NCBI GenBank assembly: GCA_035513055.1
Contig: DATKCT010000043.1
Coordinates: forward strand, 1 to 64,000
DNA: 64,000 nucleotides
Direction: 5' to 3'
Source of the DNA: DATKCT01 sp035513055
Lineage (GTDB): Bacteria; Verrucomicrobiota; Verrucomicrobiia; Verrucomicrobiales; DEV007
Below the pieces are notes generated by a model. The model was not told the origin of the DNA. It did no database searches and worked only from the letters and a program-made list of their open reading frames with translations. Made by a program: the position numbers and the translations under genes. Of the stretch, positions 33,245 through 43,117 are shown piece after piece. Positions within the stretch are counted from its first letter, which is position 1. The number at the start of each line of letters is the position of its first letter.

Positions 33245-36200
33245 ATGACCTCTCGCCGTTGTCTTCCGGTGGCGGTTTTTGCCGCGTCGTTGTTGTGTTC
33301 CTCGCTGCATGCGGGAGTGCTGGTCGATTTGGATGCCCGGGACCTTCCCGAGGGATCCGTGACGGCTTGGTTGAACGACGGCTTGCTGGGAGGGAAATTC
33401 GAGGCCCGGGGCAATCCCGTGGTGACCGTGATCGACGGTCAGCAAGGCGTGACGTTGAATGGAGCGGCTTCGTTTTTGGTGGGTCCACGATCCATTCCGA
33501 GCATAGAAGGCGATATGCCGCGATCGATTGCGGCCTGGGTTTACAATCCGGCGATTGCGCCGGAAGAGACAGTGGTTTCCTGGGGGCACCGGGGCGGTCC
33601 GGACGGATCGAATATGTCGTTCAATCACGGCACGCACAACGCCTTTGGTGCTGTGGGACACTGGGGAGGGGCCGGTCCGGACCTCGGCTGGGATCCGACG
33701 AACAACGGAGTCAACGACGATCCTACCGGGCTTGGGCACGAGGAGACCGGTATTTGGAGTCACATCGCCTACAATTGGGACGGGTCCACCACGCGGGTCT
33801 ACACCAACGGGATGGAGAGCAATTTTGAAGAGGGAATCGTTTTGAACACCCATGCCGGCCAGGTCATCGTGGTGGGGGCCCAGCAGGACGCTAACAATTC
33901 CAACACCTTCACCCTGTTTGGCTCGTTGAGCGTCGCGAGCGTTCTGATCTTCGAAGGCGCGCTAGCGGCGGAAGACATGCTGTTCGAGTTCAACCGGGAC
34001 GCGGCGCGATTCGGACGCGATCCCAGTCCTCAGCCGGACGGGGACGGGGACGGCATTCCGGATTTTCTGGAGGAACGTTACTCCTTTCTCGACCCGGCGA
34101 ACGCCGCCGATGCAGCGGCGGACGAGGATGGGGACGGATTATCCAACCTCGATGAGGTGCTGGCGCGGACCGATCTCGAGAACCCGGACAGCGACGGGGA
34201 TGGGTTGTCCGACGGCGATGAGGTCCACGTCTATGACACGGTTCCCTTGAACCCGGACAGCGACGGCGACACGTTGACGGATGGAGATGAGGTGAATGTG
34301 CACGGAACCGACCCGGCAAATGCGGATACCGACGGAGACACCTTTGCCGATAATGTTGAGATCAACTTGGGATCGGATCCGCTGGACCCCAACAGCACGC
34401 CGAACGCGGTGGTCTTGGCGGTGTCGAACGTGCAGCCGGCGCAGAGTTGGGAAACTCCAGCCGTGTGGAACGACAGTCAGGCTCCCGTGGCGGGCAAGCA
34501 ATACTCGGTGATCGGCGGCGTGGCGGATGTGCTGCAGACTCCGGCTGCAAGCCCGGCGGTGTTTGCTGGCGATTCGTTGCGGATCGCGGGCGCTTCGGCG
34601 CAATTGCGGTTGCGTAGCGCACAGACAACGATCGGGAGTTTGATCCTGGGAGGCGGGCGACTGGCGCACGGGGCGCGAGGTCAGGTGGAATTGCGGGGCG
34701 CGATACGGGTGGATGAGGACAGCGTGCTGGACGCGGGCGGACCGGGCAATGTTTTGGTGATCCGGTCCCAGTTGACGGGAAGCGGGGGCCTCTTGTTTAC
34801 GCAAGCGACGGTGGGCGACCCCGGCACGGTGGAGTTGACCGGCGTGGCGAATGACTTTGATGCCGATGTGCAAGTGAGCGGAGTATTGTTGAAGGCGCGC
34901 CAACCGGGGAGTCTAGGCGGGGGCGACATCACGCTCATGGCGGGGGGCAGGATCGATTTTGACTACAATTTCAGCGGGCCGGACTCCAGTCTGTTCGTGC
35001 AGGGCGACCAATTCCGGCTCATTCTGGATCAGGAACTGGTCTTCGAACGCTTTGCCGCCATTCGGGAGGACGGCACACCGTTTTTTGAACTGGCTCCTGG
35101 CAGCTATACGGCGGCGGATCTCTTGATCGCGGGATTCAATGAGGAACAGGTCGAGGGAGACGGCACACTCTACATACTGGGAGAAGATGGCGGGGCGTTG
35201 GACACGGACGGGGACGGACTTTTAGACGCTTGGGAGATTGCGGAATTCGGCAATCTCGACGCCGGTCCCGGGGACGACGGCGACGGAGATGGCCTCAACA
35301 ATGAGGGGGAGTTCGAAGCCGGATCCAGCCCCACGGCGGCCGACACCGACTCGGATGGCTTAAGCGACGGCGACGAGGTGCTGGTCCATGGGTCGAACCC
35401 GGCGCTGCTGGACACGGACGGCGACGGAGTGACGGACGGGGATGAGGTCAACCGGATGGTTGGAGGTGAGCCGGCTCCTACGGATCCGACGCGCCGTGAC
35501 ACCGACGGCGATTTGTTAGACGACGGTGTGGAAACAAACACAGGGATATTTGTAGGACCGAACGATACGGGAACCGACCCCTTGGACCCGGACACCGATG
35601 GAGACGAGTGGGGCGATGGTCTGGAGGTGTTTAGCGGAACCAATCCGCTCGATCCGGATGATCGTCCGGCTTTTGGCGTGGATACGCGGGTGGCGGTGGA
35701 CGCGGACTTGCTGCCCGAAGGCGAGGTGACGGCGTGGCCTAACTTGGGGACGTTGGGCGGCGAGTTTACTCCCGAGGATGGACCGGTAACCGTGCAAGTG
35801 ATCGACGGCAGAAAAGGTGTAACGCTCAACGGCACGAGTTTCTTGCGTGGCCCTGCCGCTTCGGCCGATCTCGTCGGAGCCAATCCTCGCAGCATCGCCG
35901 CATGGGTTTACAACCCGGATATCTTGGAGGAGGAGACTGTGGTGGCCTGGGGCCGGCGCGGCGGTCCGGACGGGACGAATATGTCCTTTAACCACGGCAC
36001 GCACAACGCCTTTGGAGCGGTCGGGCATTGGGGCGGCGCAGGACCGGACTTGGGTTGGGATCCCTCCAACAACGGGGTCAACAACGCCAACACCGGACAG
36101 CAGAGAGAAGAGGCGGGCATTTGGAGTTTCATCACCTACACCCAGGACGGGCAAACCACCCGGGTCTACACGAACGGAATTCAGAGCAATTCGGAAAGTC

Positions 36201-38368
36201 CAATTGTCTTGAATACCTGGGACGTGGACACGAACGGGCAGCCGCTCTCGATCTTGATCGGATCCCAGAACGACGCCGGAGGCCTCGCCACGGCCGCGTT
36301 GCGCGGATCGATGTCGATCGCGAAGCTCCGCATCGTCGCGGGCGTCTTGGCGGATGAGGAGATCGTCGACATCTATAACCTCGATGCGGCTGCCTTCGGC
36401 CGGGACCCGGTCACGACGGGCGATTCGGACAGCGACGGGCTGGTGGATACCTGGGAACTGCAATTCTTTGGGAACCTCTCGCAAAACGGCGCCGGCGATC
36501 CCGATTTGGACGGGCTGAACAATGCGGATGAGCAGGCCGCAGGAACCAACCCGCTGCTGAAGGATACCGATCGCGACGGATTCACCGACGGTGAGGAAGT
36601 CGCCGCGGGCACGGACCCCTTGGATATCGGGGATTTTCCGGATGTGGAAACGCAAATCCTGGTGGATCTGGATGCGACGAGCCTTGCGGAAGGCCCGGTG
36701 GCGACCTGGGCGAACGCGGGAACGTTAGGCGGAAACTTTGTGGCTTCGGGCGGTCCGGTGGTCGAGACGATCGACGGAGTGCGAGGGATTACTCTGGACG
36801 GCAGCCAATGGTTCGAAGGACCGGCGAGCACGACTCGCATTGAAGCAGGCGGCGCTCGCTCGATTGTGGCCTGGGTCTACAATCCGGCCATCGTGGATGA
36901 AGAGACCGTGGTCGCCTGGGGCCGGCGCGGCGGACCGGATGGGACCAATATGTCGTTCAACCACGGTATTCACGATGCGTTCGGGGCCGTGGGTCATTGG
37001 GGCGCGCCGGACATTGGTTGGAACAACGAGGAGGAGATGGCGATCTGGAGCTTCATCGGATACACTCAGGACAGGACCACCACGCGGGTTTACACGAACG
37101 GGCAGCTCAGCAATTCTGAAACACCGGTCACGCTGAATACCCATGGCGAGATGGGAATCCTCATCGGAGCCCAGCGGGAGCCCGACGGAACGACGGTCAA
37201 CACGGCGCTGACCGGAACGCTCAGCATCGCCAAGGTCCGCATCTACGATGGAGCCCTGTCGGGACAGGAAATGGCGGCTCTTTACGATGCCGACGCCCCG
37301 TTGTTTGGGCGGGATCCGATCGATCCCGGGACAGTGGACACCGACCGCGACGGGTTTACGGACACGGAGGAGGTCGCAGCGGGAACCGATCCGCTGGATC
37401 CGGCGGATTATCCGAATGTTCCGGCGAGTTTGCTCGTCGAGTTGAGTGCGGAAGATTTGCCGTTGGGACCCGTGGCGGTGTGGCCGAACATGGGTGTGCT
37501 GGGCGGGAGTTTTACCGCGGCGGGAGATCCGGCGGTGGAAATCATCGATGGAGTGAGCGGAGTGACCCTAGACGGCGTGGGAGAGTGGTTCGAGGGTCCG
37601 GTCAGCGTGCCGAAGATTGAGGGGGCCAGCGCACGTTCCATTGCCGCCTGGGTCTACAATCCCGGTCTTGTGGATGAGGAGACGGTTGTGGCCTGGGGCC
37701 GGCGCGGCGGGCCGGATGGGACCAATATGTCCTTCAACCATGGGGCTCACGAGGGCTTCGGGGCCGTGGGTCATTGGGGTGCGCCGGACATTGGTTGGAA
37801 CAGCGCGCAGGAGGCGGGAATCTGGAGTTTTATTGCCTACACTCAGGACGCCGTTGAGACGCGAGTCTATACAAACGGGCAGTTGAGCAATTCCGAGAGC
37901 CCCATCACGCTGAATACCCATGGCGGTATGGGAATTCTCGTCGGGGCGCAGCGTGAACCGGACGGCGTGGCGGTGAACACGGTCTTGTTGGGTTCCTTGA
38001 CCGTGGCCCGGGCGTGGATCTATGACGGGGCGCTGTCCGCTGGGCAGGTCGCGGCACTCTATAACTCCGAGGCGGAGGCCTTCGGCCGGACGCCAATCGA
38101 CGGCGGGGGTGGAGACGACGGATTCTTCGTGTCGACGGTGAACCGGACGCCGGCGGGGGATGTGAGTTTGTCTTGGGCTTCTGTGGAGGGAGTGACGGAT
38201 CGCGTCCAGTTTTCGGAGACTCTGGAGACGGCGAGTTGGGTGGACATCGGGCAAGTTCCGGGGACGGGCGCCCCGTCTGTGTTTACTGATGCCGATCCAG
38301 ACCGGACTGGACTGGAAGAGGGCTACTACCGGGTGGTGCGCCCAGCCGGAGGCCAAGGGGGCGGCTAA
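33245..38368 (+). CDS. Giant secreted protein with four LamG-like domains and thrombospondin-3-type Ca repeats
   Basis: The 1707-residue protein begins with a signal peptide (about 1-23). Four homologous LamG/concanavalin-like units occupy about 33315-34023, 35675-36414, 36643-37323 and 37420-38103. Each has xVxxDLxAxxLPEGxVxxW and the nearly invariant RGGPDGTNMSFNHG...FGAVGHWG. Between units 1 and 2 are two blocks of Asp-rich Ca-binding repeats (DSDGDGLSDGDEV type; 34024-34399 and 35190-35670). These flank a beta-helix-like stretch resembling autotransporter-associated strands (34400-35190). A shorter Ca-type linker, TDRDGFTDGEEVAAGTDPLD, precedes units 3 and 4. It is probably a surface adhesin or glycan-binding protein. 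No catalytic domain or classical sorting signal is seen. Confidence 0.88.
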   Translation: MTSRRCLPVAVFAASLLCSSLHAGVLVDLDARDLPEGSVTAWLNDGLLGGKFEARGNPVVTVIDGQQGVTLNGAASFLVGPRSIPSIEGDMPRSIAAWVYNPAIAPEETVVSWGHRGGPDGSNMSFNHGTHNAFGAVGHWGGAGPDLGWDPTNNGVNDDPTGLGHEETGIWSHIAYNWDGSTTRVYTNGMESNFEEGIVLNTHAGQVIVVGAQQDANNSNTFTLFGSLSVASVLIFEGALAAEDMLFEFNRDAARFGRDPSPQPDGDGDGIPDFLEERYSFLDPANAADAAADEDGDGLSNLDEVLARTDLENPDSDGDGLSDGDEVHVYDTVPLNPDSDGDTLTDGDEVNVHGTDPANADTDGDTFADNVEINLGSDPLDPNSTPNAVVLAVSNVQPAQSWETPAVWNDSQAPVAGKQYSVIGGVADVLQTPAASPAVFAGDSLRIAGASAQLRLRSAQTTIGSLILGGGRLAHGARGQVELRGAIRVDEDSVLDAGGPGNVLVIRSQLTGSGGLLFTQATVGDPGTVELTGVANDFDADVQVSGVLLKARQPGSLGGGDITLMAGGRIDFDYNFSGPDSSLFVQGDQFRLILDQELVFERFAAIREDGTPFFELAPGSYTAADLLIAGFNEEQVEGDGTLYILGEDGGALDTDGDGLLDAWEIAEFGNLDAGPGDDGDGDGLNNEGEFEAGSSPTAADTDSDGLSDGDEVLVHGSNPALLDTDGDGVTDGDEVNRMVGGEPAPTDPTRRDTDGDLLDDGVETNTGIFVGPNDTGTDPLDPDTDGDEWGDGLEVFSGTNPLDPDDRPAFGVDTRVAVDADLLPEGEVTAWPNLGTLGGEFTPEDGPVTVQVIDGRKGVTLNGTSFLRGPAASADLVGANPRSIAAWVYNPDILEEETVVAWGRRGGPDGTNMSFNHGTHNAFGAVGHWGGAGPDLGWDPSNNGVNNANTGQQREEAGIWSFITYTQDGQTTRVYTNGIQSNSESPIVLNTWDVDTNGQPLSILIGSQNDAGGLATAALRGSMSIAKLRIVAGVLADEEIVDIYNLDAAAFGRDPVTTGDSDSDGLVDTWELQFFGNLSQNGAGDPDLDGLNNADEQAAGTNPLLKDTDRDGFTDGEEVAAGTDPLDIGDFPDVETQILVDLDATSLAEGPVATWANAGTLGGNFVASGGPVVETIDGVRGITLDGSQWFEGPASTTRIEAGGARSIVAWVYNPAIVDEETVVAWGRRGGPDGTNMSFNHGIHDAFGAVGHWGAPDIGWNNEEEMAIWSFIGYTQDRTTTRVYTNGQLSNSETPVTLNTHGEMGILIGAQREPDGTTVNTALTGTLSIAKVRIYDGALSGQEMAALYDADAPLFGRDPIDPGTVDTDRDGFTDTEEVAAGTDPLDPADYPNVPASLLVELSAEDLPLGPVAVWPNMGVLGGSFTAAGDPAVEIIDGVSGVTLDGVGEWFEGPVSVPKIEGASARSIAAWVYNPGLVDEETVVAWGRRGGPDGTNMSFNHGAHEGFGAVGHWGAPDIGWNSAQEAGIWSFIAYTQDAVETRVYTNGQLSNSESPITLNTHGGMGILVGAQREPDGVAVNTVLLGSLTVARAWIYDGALSAGQVAALYNSEAEAFGRTPIDGGGGDDGFFVSTVNRTPAGDVSLSWASVEGVTDRVQFSETLETASWVDIGQVPGTGAPSVFTDADPDRTGLEEGYYRVVRPAGGQGGG

Positions 38369-38415
38369 CCCGTATAGAGAACGCCCCGCGGGCAAAGGGA
38401 TACCCGCCTCAATCA

Positions 38416-39288
38416 ATGCGACTGATACGGTTTGGAGATCCAGGCTCGGAACGACCGGGCCTCTTGTTAGGCGAAGGACAGACGGTCCGCCGGATCGATG
38501 CGTCTGGATTCGGGGAGGACTACGGTGAGTCGTTCTTTGGCGGGGATGGGTTGGAACGGCTGCGGGCTTGGGTTGCCGCGCAAGGAGAAGCGGCCCCGGA
38601 AGCCGGTCCGGCGATGCGCTTGGGTCCTCCTGTTTGCCGGCCGAGCAAGATCATCTGCATCGGCCTCAACTTTCGCGATCACGCCGAAGAAACCGGCGCG
38701 GTGATTCCCAAAGAACCGATCATTTTTAGCAAGGCGACCTCAGCGTTGTGCGGTCCGAACGACGACTTGATCCTGCCGCGCGGCAGCATGAAGACGGATT
38801 GGGAGGTGGAACTGGCCGTGGTGATCGGGAAACGGGCTTCCTATGTCCCGGAGGAACGGGCGGCCGAACACGTCGCCGGCTATGTCCTCCACAACGATTA
38901 TAGCGAGCGGGAGTTTCAGTTGGAACATGGCGGCCAATGGGTGAAGGGGAAGAGCGCGGACACATTCGCGCCGTTGGGCCCGTTTCTGGCGACACCCGAC
39001 GAATTAAAAGCCCCGGGAAATCTGGACATGTGGTTGAAGGTCAATGGGGAAACGCGGCAGGAGAGCAGCACGTCGAATCTCATTTTCAGCATTCCCTTTC
39101 TCATTTCCTACCTGAGCGGCTTCATGACTTTGCTGCCCGGAGATGTGATTTCGACGGGGACCCCGGCCGGAGTGGGGATGGGTATGGAGCCTCCGCAATT
39201 TCTGCGAGCGGGTGACGTGGTGGAACTGGGGATCGAGGGCTTGGGTTCGGCGCGGCAACGCGCTGTCGCGTGGGCCTCAGGACGGTGA
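38416..39288 (+). CDS. Fumarylacetoacetate hydrolase family protein
   Basis: The 290-residue protein has a short N-terminal domain and the FAH catalytic domain. That domain has KIICIGLNFRDHAEE, metal ligands in DWEVELAVVIG (Glu pair) and HNDYSERE (Asp), the segment GKSADTFAPLGP and the C-terminal LLPGDVISTGTPAGVGMG. Members cleave C-C bonds in acylpyruvates, oxaloacetate or aromatic degradation products. The context here does not identify the substrate. The ATG at 38416 is used and the length is normal. It lies on its own between the LamG gene and a tRNA on the other strand. Confidence 0.92.
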   Translation: MRLIRFGDPGSERPGLLLGEGQTVRRIDASGFGEDYGESFFGGDGLERLRAWVAAQGEAAPEAGPAMRLGPPVCRPSKIICIGLNFRDHAEETGAVIPKEPIIFSKATSALCGPNDDLILPRGSMKTDWEVELAVVIGKRASYVPEERAAEHVAGYVLHNDYSEREFQLEHGGQWVKGKSADTFAPLGPFLATPDELKAPGNLDMWLKVNGETRQESSTSNLIFSIPFLISYLSGFMTLLPGDVISTGTPAGVGMGMEPPQFLRAGDVVELGIEGLGSARQRAVAWASGR

Positions 39289-39320
39289 ACAGGCGGGACC
39301 TGGCTCGGAGTAAGGGGGAG

Positions 39321-39402
39321 TGCTCGAGGCGGGACTCGAACCCGCACGGATTGCTCCATACGCCCCTCAAACGTACGCGTCTACCAATTCCGCCACCCGA
39401 GC
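39321..39402 (-). tRNA. tRNA-Leu (anticodon GAG)
   Basis: On the minus strand, 82 nt fold as a leucine tRNA. The acceptor GCTCGGG pairs with CTCGAGC with one G-T pair and discriminator A. A D-arm with AATTGGTAGACGC follows. The anticodon stem TACGT/GCGTA encloses the loop TTGAGGG (anticodon GAG). A variable arm and the T-arm GCGGGTTCGAGTCCCGC complete the fold. The 3' CCA is not encoded, so it must be added by an enzyme. It reads CUC and CUU codons. Confidence 0.96.
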
Positions 39403-39484
39403 AAAACGAGTCCCGAAGGGGCTTCGAGACGGGGTCAGCAAGAAAGGTGGGAAGACGGATTGTGCAAGGGGTTTCTGGGGAAAA

Positions 39485-40270
39485 ATGGCCGTGACCGGAG
39501 GGCCGGCTGGTCGAGAATCCGGGGGAACAGCTCCCCTGACCGAGCCTGCCGGCGGCCGCGCTCCTGGCTATGCCGTCGTGTTGCCGGTGCGCGACGAGGA
39601 GGAGAGTCTAGCCGCGGTCTTGGAGGAGTTGGAGGCGGTGCTGGCGGGGGAGAACGTGGCGATTGCGGTGGGATTGAATGGATGCACGGACGGATCGAAA
39701 GCGGTGTTGGATGCGCGCGGCGCCCTCTACCGGGAAACGGAACGGCCGGGATACGGCTACGGTTGTTTGGCGGCAATTGAGGCGGCGCGCGAATCTGGAT
39801 TTCCGCTGGCAGCCTGGATTTTCTACGCGGCTGATGGAGCCAATGATCCGAGGGACATTCCCCGCTTGATCGCCCGGCATCGCGGGGGAGCGGAAATGGT
39901 CCTGGGAAGCCGGACCCTGCGACCGCACAACTGGAAGACCATGGGTCCGGGCCTCGTTGCAGGGAACGGGGTCCTGGCGGCGGTGGCCTCGCTGATGGCG
40001 AGGCGCGTCTTCACCGATCTGGGACCGTTGCGCTTGATCGGCGCGGACCTTTTTGAGCGGCTCGATCTGCGGGAGATGACCTACGGATGGACTGTGGAGG
40101 CGCAAGTGCGGGCGGCCCGGTTAGGCGCGCGGATCGAGGAGATCCCTGTGAACGACCGGCCGCGGATGGCGGGTCGACAGAAGGTGTCCGGTCTGGGCTG
40201 GAAACACTCTTGGCGAGTGGCCCGCTGCATCATGCAGGCGGCGATCCGGGCGGCGCGGCGGGAGGTCTGA
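39485..40270 (+). CDS. Glycosyltransferase family 2-like protein
   Basis: The 261-residue protein has a GT-A fold start YAVVLPVRDEEESLAAVLEELEAVL (about 27-51) and the donor-site region VGLNGCTDGSKAVL. The Asp-containing strand AAWIFYAADGANDPRDIP is in the position of the usual DxD. A C-terminal part with VNDRPRMAGRQKVSG resembles dolichyl-phosphate-type transferases. No membrane helix is obvious. The preferred ATG is 39485, after GGGGAAAA. The frame is open upstream through the tRNA on the other strand, but that part is not coding. The acceptor is unknown. Confidence 0.85.
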   Translation: MAVTGGPAGRESGGTAPLTEPAGGRAPGYAVVLPVRDEEESLAAVLEELEAVLAGENVAIAVGLNGCTDGSKAVLDARGALYRETERPGYGYGCLAAIEAARESGFPLAAWIFYAADGANDPRDIPRLIARHRGGAEMVLGSRTLRPHNWKTMGPGLVAGNGVLAAVASLMARRVFTDLGPLRLIGADLFERLDLREMTYGWTVEAQVRAARLGARIEEIPVNDRPRMAGRQKVSGLGWKHSWRVARCIMQAAIRAARREV

Positions 40271-40284
40271 GCCGCAGAGCGGGA

Positions 40285-40851
40285 TCACGGTTGCCCGGGA
40301 TGGACGATGCCCCGCTCGTGATCGTCGAAGGGAACGGGATCGTAGGGTACCCGCCCCGCGGTTCCCCGCGGCCACGCGGCGCCCTGCCGGATCCAGGTTT
40401 CGATCAACGCGAGTTCGGACGGCGTGACGCGGTGGCCTGCGGGAGGCATGGTGTCTTCGGATTCCTCGGAAACGCGGAGGCCTTGGACGAGCCGGCTATT
40501 CTCCGGATGACCCGGCGCGATGGCCGGACCTTTTGGTAAGGGTCGAAAGGCTTGCTCAGCCGATTCGAGCCCCAGACGGCCGGGCAGGATCACGGTGTTG
40601 TGGCACATGACGCATTTTTGCTTGAAGACCGGTTTGATCTCCGCGGCGAAATCGACGGGGCGCGGGGGGAGCGGGGCGGGATCGTTCAAAGAGGGCAGGG
40701 TGGAGTCTGGAGCGTTCCCGGGACTATGGCATCCGGCTAGGGTCATCCATCCAAGCAGAGCCAGCGCGGCGCCGGCAGTGAAGTCACGTGGGTGCAGAGG
40801 GTGGCGGCTGCGTATTTGCCCGGTAGCAGTTTTGGCTCCGACGGGTTTCAT
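40285..40851 (-). CDS. Lipoprotein with PSCyt-type cytochrome c domain
   Basis: The 188-residue protein has an N-terminal hydrophobic segment with lipobox LAGC (Cys about residue 41), then VDFAAEIKPVFKQKCVMCHNT with a heme motif CVMCH (80-84). The remainder, GRLGLESAEQAF...HPENSRLVQGL...MPPAGHRVTPSELALIETWIRQGA, follows the layout of planctomycetal-type (PSCyt1-like) cytochrome domains. It is probably a periplasmic or outer-membrane electron carrier. Starts are uncertain because the frame is open upstream. It is divergent from the PQQ-propeller gene. Confidence 0.82.
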   Translation of the reverse strand: MKPVGAKTATGQIRSRHPLHPRDFTAGAALALLGWMTLAGCHSPGNAPDSTLPSLNDPAPLPPRPVDFAAEIKPVFKQKCVMCHNTVILPGRLGLESAEQAFRPLPKGPAIAPGHPENSRLVQGLRVSEESEDTMPPAGHRVTPSELALIETWIRQGAAWPRGTAGRVPYDPVPFDDHERGIVHPGQP

Positions 40852-40965
40852 TGAGGGAGAATACCCGGGCGGCGTGATTCGTTCAGCGGGCATCATGAGG
40901 ATCGAGAGAGATTCAAGGGGCCATTTCACGCTCGATTTGCCGGCCGGCTCCGGTAGGCTGCTCCC

Positions 40966-42243
40966 ATGAGCATTCGTTTCAGCATGGGCCTGATGGCTCT
41001 GGTGACCGGTCTTGCGTCCGCGGACGCGGGCAATTGGGGCGCCTGGCGGGGACCCAAGGGCGATGGCGTCTCTCAGGAGAAGGATTTGGCCCGAAAATGG
41101 AGCCGCATGGAGAATGTGCGGTGGAGAGCGGAGCTTCCGGAGCCGGGGAATTCGACGCCCGTGGTGTGGGAGGATCGTATCTTTGTGACCCAGGCCGTGG
41201 GTGAGCGGCGCACCCTGATGTGCTTTCGCCGGGCCGACGGCGCGTTGTTGTGGCAGGAGGGAGTCGTCACTCAGGAGAAGGAACCGACGCATGCGACCAA
41301 TCCCTTCTGCTCGGCTTCGCCGGTGACGGACGGCGAACGCGTGGTCGCGTCCTTTGCATCGGACGGGCTCTATTGTTACGATTTGGAGGGGAAGGAACTT
41401 TGGCGCCGGACGGATTTGGGCCGGCAGATTCATATCTGGGGCAACGGTTCCTCGCCCGTTCTCCACGGGGATTGGTGTTTTATGAACTTTGGTCCCGGCG
41501 AGACCACCTACTTGTTGGCAGTGGACAAACGGACGGGAAAGACCGTTTGGAAACACGACGAGGAGACCGGATACGGCCGCCCGCGTGATCCCGAGGTGCA
41601 AGGGGGCGAGAGCGGCGACCCGGCCTTCATCGGCTCATGGTCGACGCCGGTGATCATGGATGTGGAGGGGAGTGCGCAACTGTTGATGAGCTGGCCGCGG
41701 CGTTTGGCGGCCTACGAGCCAGGGACGGGCCGGGAACTATGGACGTGCGCAGGCCTGAACCCGTTGTGCTACACATCGCCGGTCCATGAGAACGGGATCG
41801 TGGTCGTGATGGGCGGGTTCAACGGCATGGCCATGGCGGTGCGGGCGGGTGGAAATGGCGACATCACAGAGTCTCGCCGTCTCTGGCATCATCCCAGGAC
41901 GAAACAGCGCATCGGTTCTGGCGTGATTCATGAGGGCCACATTTACATCCACAACGACCCAGGGGTGGCCGAGTGTTTCGAGCTGGAGTCGGGCGACTTG
42001 GTCTGGGAGGAGCGTCTCAAGGCAGAAGGCGCTTCGGCCCAGAACTGGTCCTCGGTGACGCTCGCGGATGGCTACTGTTACACGATCAACCAGGGAGGCG
42101 ACGCATTTGTGTTTCGAGCCAGCCCAGTTTTCGAGTTGGTGTCAGTGAACCGTCTGGGGGAACCTGCGAATGCCTCGATCGTGCCCGCACACGGCCAACT
42201 GTTTATTCGCACGCATCAGGCACTGTGGTGCATTGGGGGTTGA
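40966..42243 (+). CDS. Secreted PQQ-like beta-propeller protein
   Basis: The 425-residue protein has a signal peptide (about 1-21) followed by repeated propeller blades. Each has the pattern seen in GAWRGPKGDGVSQEKDL, DGALLWQEGV, DLEGKELWRRTDL, DKRTGKTVWKHDEE and ESGDLVWEERL, as in PQQ-repeat proteins. Catalytic residues of quinoprotein dehydrogenases are not evident, so it may be a non-enzymatic propeller. Such proteins are abundant in Planctomycetes and Verrucomicrobia. It is divergent from the PSCyt lipoprotein, with 114 bp between the starts that must carry both promoters. Confidence 0.85.
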   Translation: MSIRFSMGLMALVTGLASADAGNWGAWRGPKGDGVSQEKDLARKWSRMENVRWRAELPEPGNSTPVVWEDRIFVTQAVGERRTLMCFRRADGALLWQEGVVTQEKEPTHATNPFCSASPVTDGERVVASFASDGLYCYDLEGKELWRRTDLGRQIHIWGNGSSPVLHGDWCFMNFGPGETTYLLAVDKRTGKTVWKHDEETGYGRPRDPEVQGGESGDPAFIGSWSTPVIMDVEGSAQLLMSWPRRLAAYEPGTGRELWTCAGLNPLCYTSPVHENGIVVVMGGFNGMAMAVRAGGNGDITESRRLWHHPRTKQRIGSGVIHEGHIYIHNDPGVAECFELESGDLVWEERLKAEGASAQNWSSVTLADGYCYTINQGGDAFVFRASPVFELVSVNRLGEPANASIVPAHGQLFIRTHQALWCIGG

Positions 42244-42534
42244 GAGGGTGGTTGGTCGCAGTCCGGAGTTTCCGCGTCTACTGTGCAGGAAGGGCGTAGA
42301 AACACAGAATAAAAGCTTAACTACGCACGTGTTGAGAAGGTTTTTGAGTGTAGTCCGCGGTTCCGCGTTTACGCGGTCTCGATGGTGGAGAGCCTCCGCG
42401 CCCCTGTCGCAAGAGAACGCCCGGACCGCGCCCCACGCTTACCCAACCAACTCCAACTCCTGGACCCAGGGAGGCGGGCGAAGTTCCCGGACTTTGCGGT
42501 TGATGCCTTTCGCGTATGGCTGAGAATGCGCGAC
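42244..42534. other. Intergenic region before the EamA-like gene
   Basis: In these 291 bp no coding pattern is seen. It contains an AT-rich part (42300-42345) and a small hairpin CCGCG-TTTA-CGCGG near 42362. It probably holds the promoter of the 42.5-49.0 kb operon, but no convincing -35/-10 pair stands out. Confidence 0.4.
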
Positions 42535-43110
42535 ATGAAATGGTGGCTGTTCTTTGCCTTGATGACGGTGGTGATGTGGGGCGTTTACGGCGTGCTCCTC
42601 CACACGGGTTCATTGGGGATGGCGGACCGGGAGAGCGGCCGTTACAAGGCGTTTTTGCTGGTCGGCTTCGCCTATTTTGTGGTGGCCATCGTGGGACCGC
42701 TCGCGGTGCTTGCGGCCAAGGGCGGCAGTGTGGCCTTCTGGACCTATCCCGGAAGGGGTTTGTTCTGGAGTTTTCTGGCGGGGACGGCGGGGGCGCTGGG
42801 TGCGCTCTTCGTGTTGTTCGCTTTTGCGTCTCGGGGCGGATATCCGGCGGCGGTGATGTCGATTGTGTTCGCTGGAGCGCCGGTGGTGAACGCCTTCGTG
42901 GCGATTGCTGTGCACCCGCCGGCTGGGGGATTGGGGAGCATCCGATGGCCCTTTTATGCGGGTATTGTGTTGGCCGCAGCGGGAGGCTGTCTGGTGACTT
43001 TGTTCAAACCCGACCCTCCCAAGGCGGGCCCGCCCCAGGTCGAGCAAACCCGCCGGGTTCCGGGCGAAGCACGGGTGCACTACGAGCGTCCCAAATATTT
43101 GGTGACCTGA
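42535..43110 (+). CDS. EamA-like membrane protein, short
   Basis: The 191-residue protein has about five membrane helices. The N-terminal WWLFFALMTVVMWGVYGVLLHTG and the helix AGTAGALGALFVLFAFASRGGYPAAVMSIVFAGAPVVNAFVAI resemble EamA/DMT-type transporters from PVC bacteria. It is half the size of a ten-helix DMT protein, so it may work as a dimer. ATG 42535 is preferred because of an upstream GAGA; ATG 42526 is also possible. The hydrophilic C-terminus (PKAGPPQVEQTRR) is cytoplasmic. It is followed by a PaaK-like gene after 7 bp. Substrate unknown. Confidence 0.78.
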   Translation: MKWWLFFALMTVVMWGVYGVLLHTGSLGMADRESGRYKAFLLVGFAYFVVAIVGPLAVLAAKGGSVAFWTYPGRGLFWSFLAGTAGALGALFVLFAFASRGGYPAAVMSIVFAGAPVVNAFVAIAVHPPAGGLGSIRWPFYAGIVLAAAGGCLVTLFKPDPPKAGPPQVEQTRRVPGEARVHYERPKYLVT

Positions 43111-43117
43111 GGGTTCC

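Noticed and set aside
39320..39484. Upstream extension of the glycosyltransferase frame through the tRNA
   Set aside because: The frame is open by chance across the complement of tRNA-Leu. The protein fold begins after the ATG at 39485.
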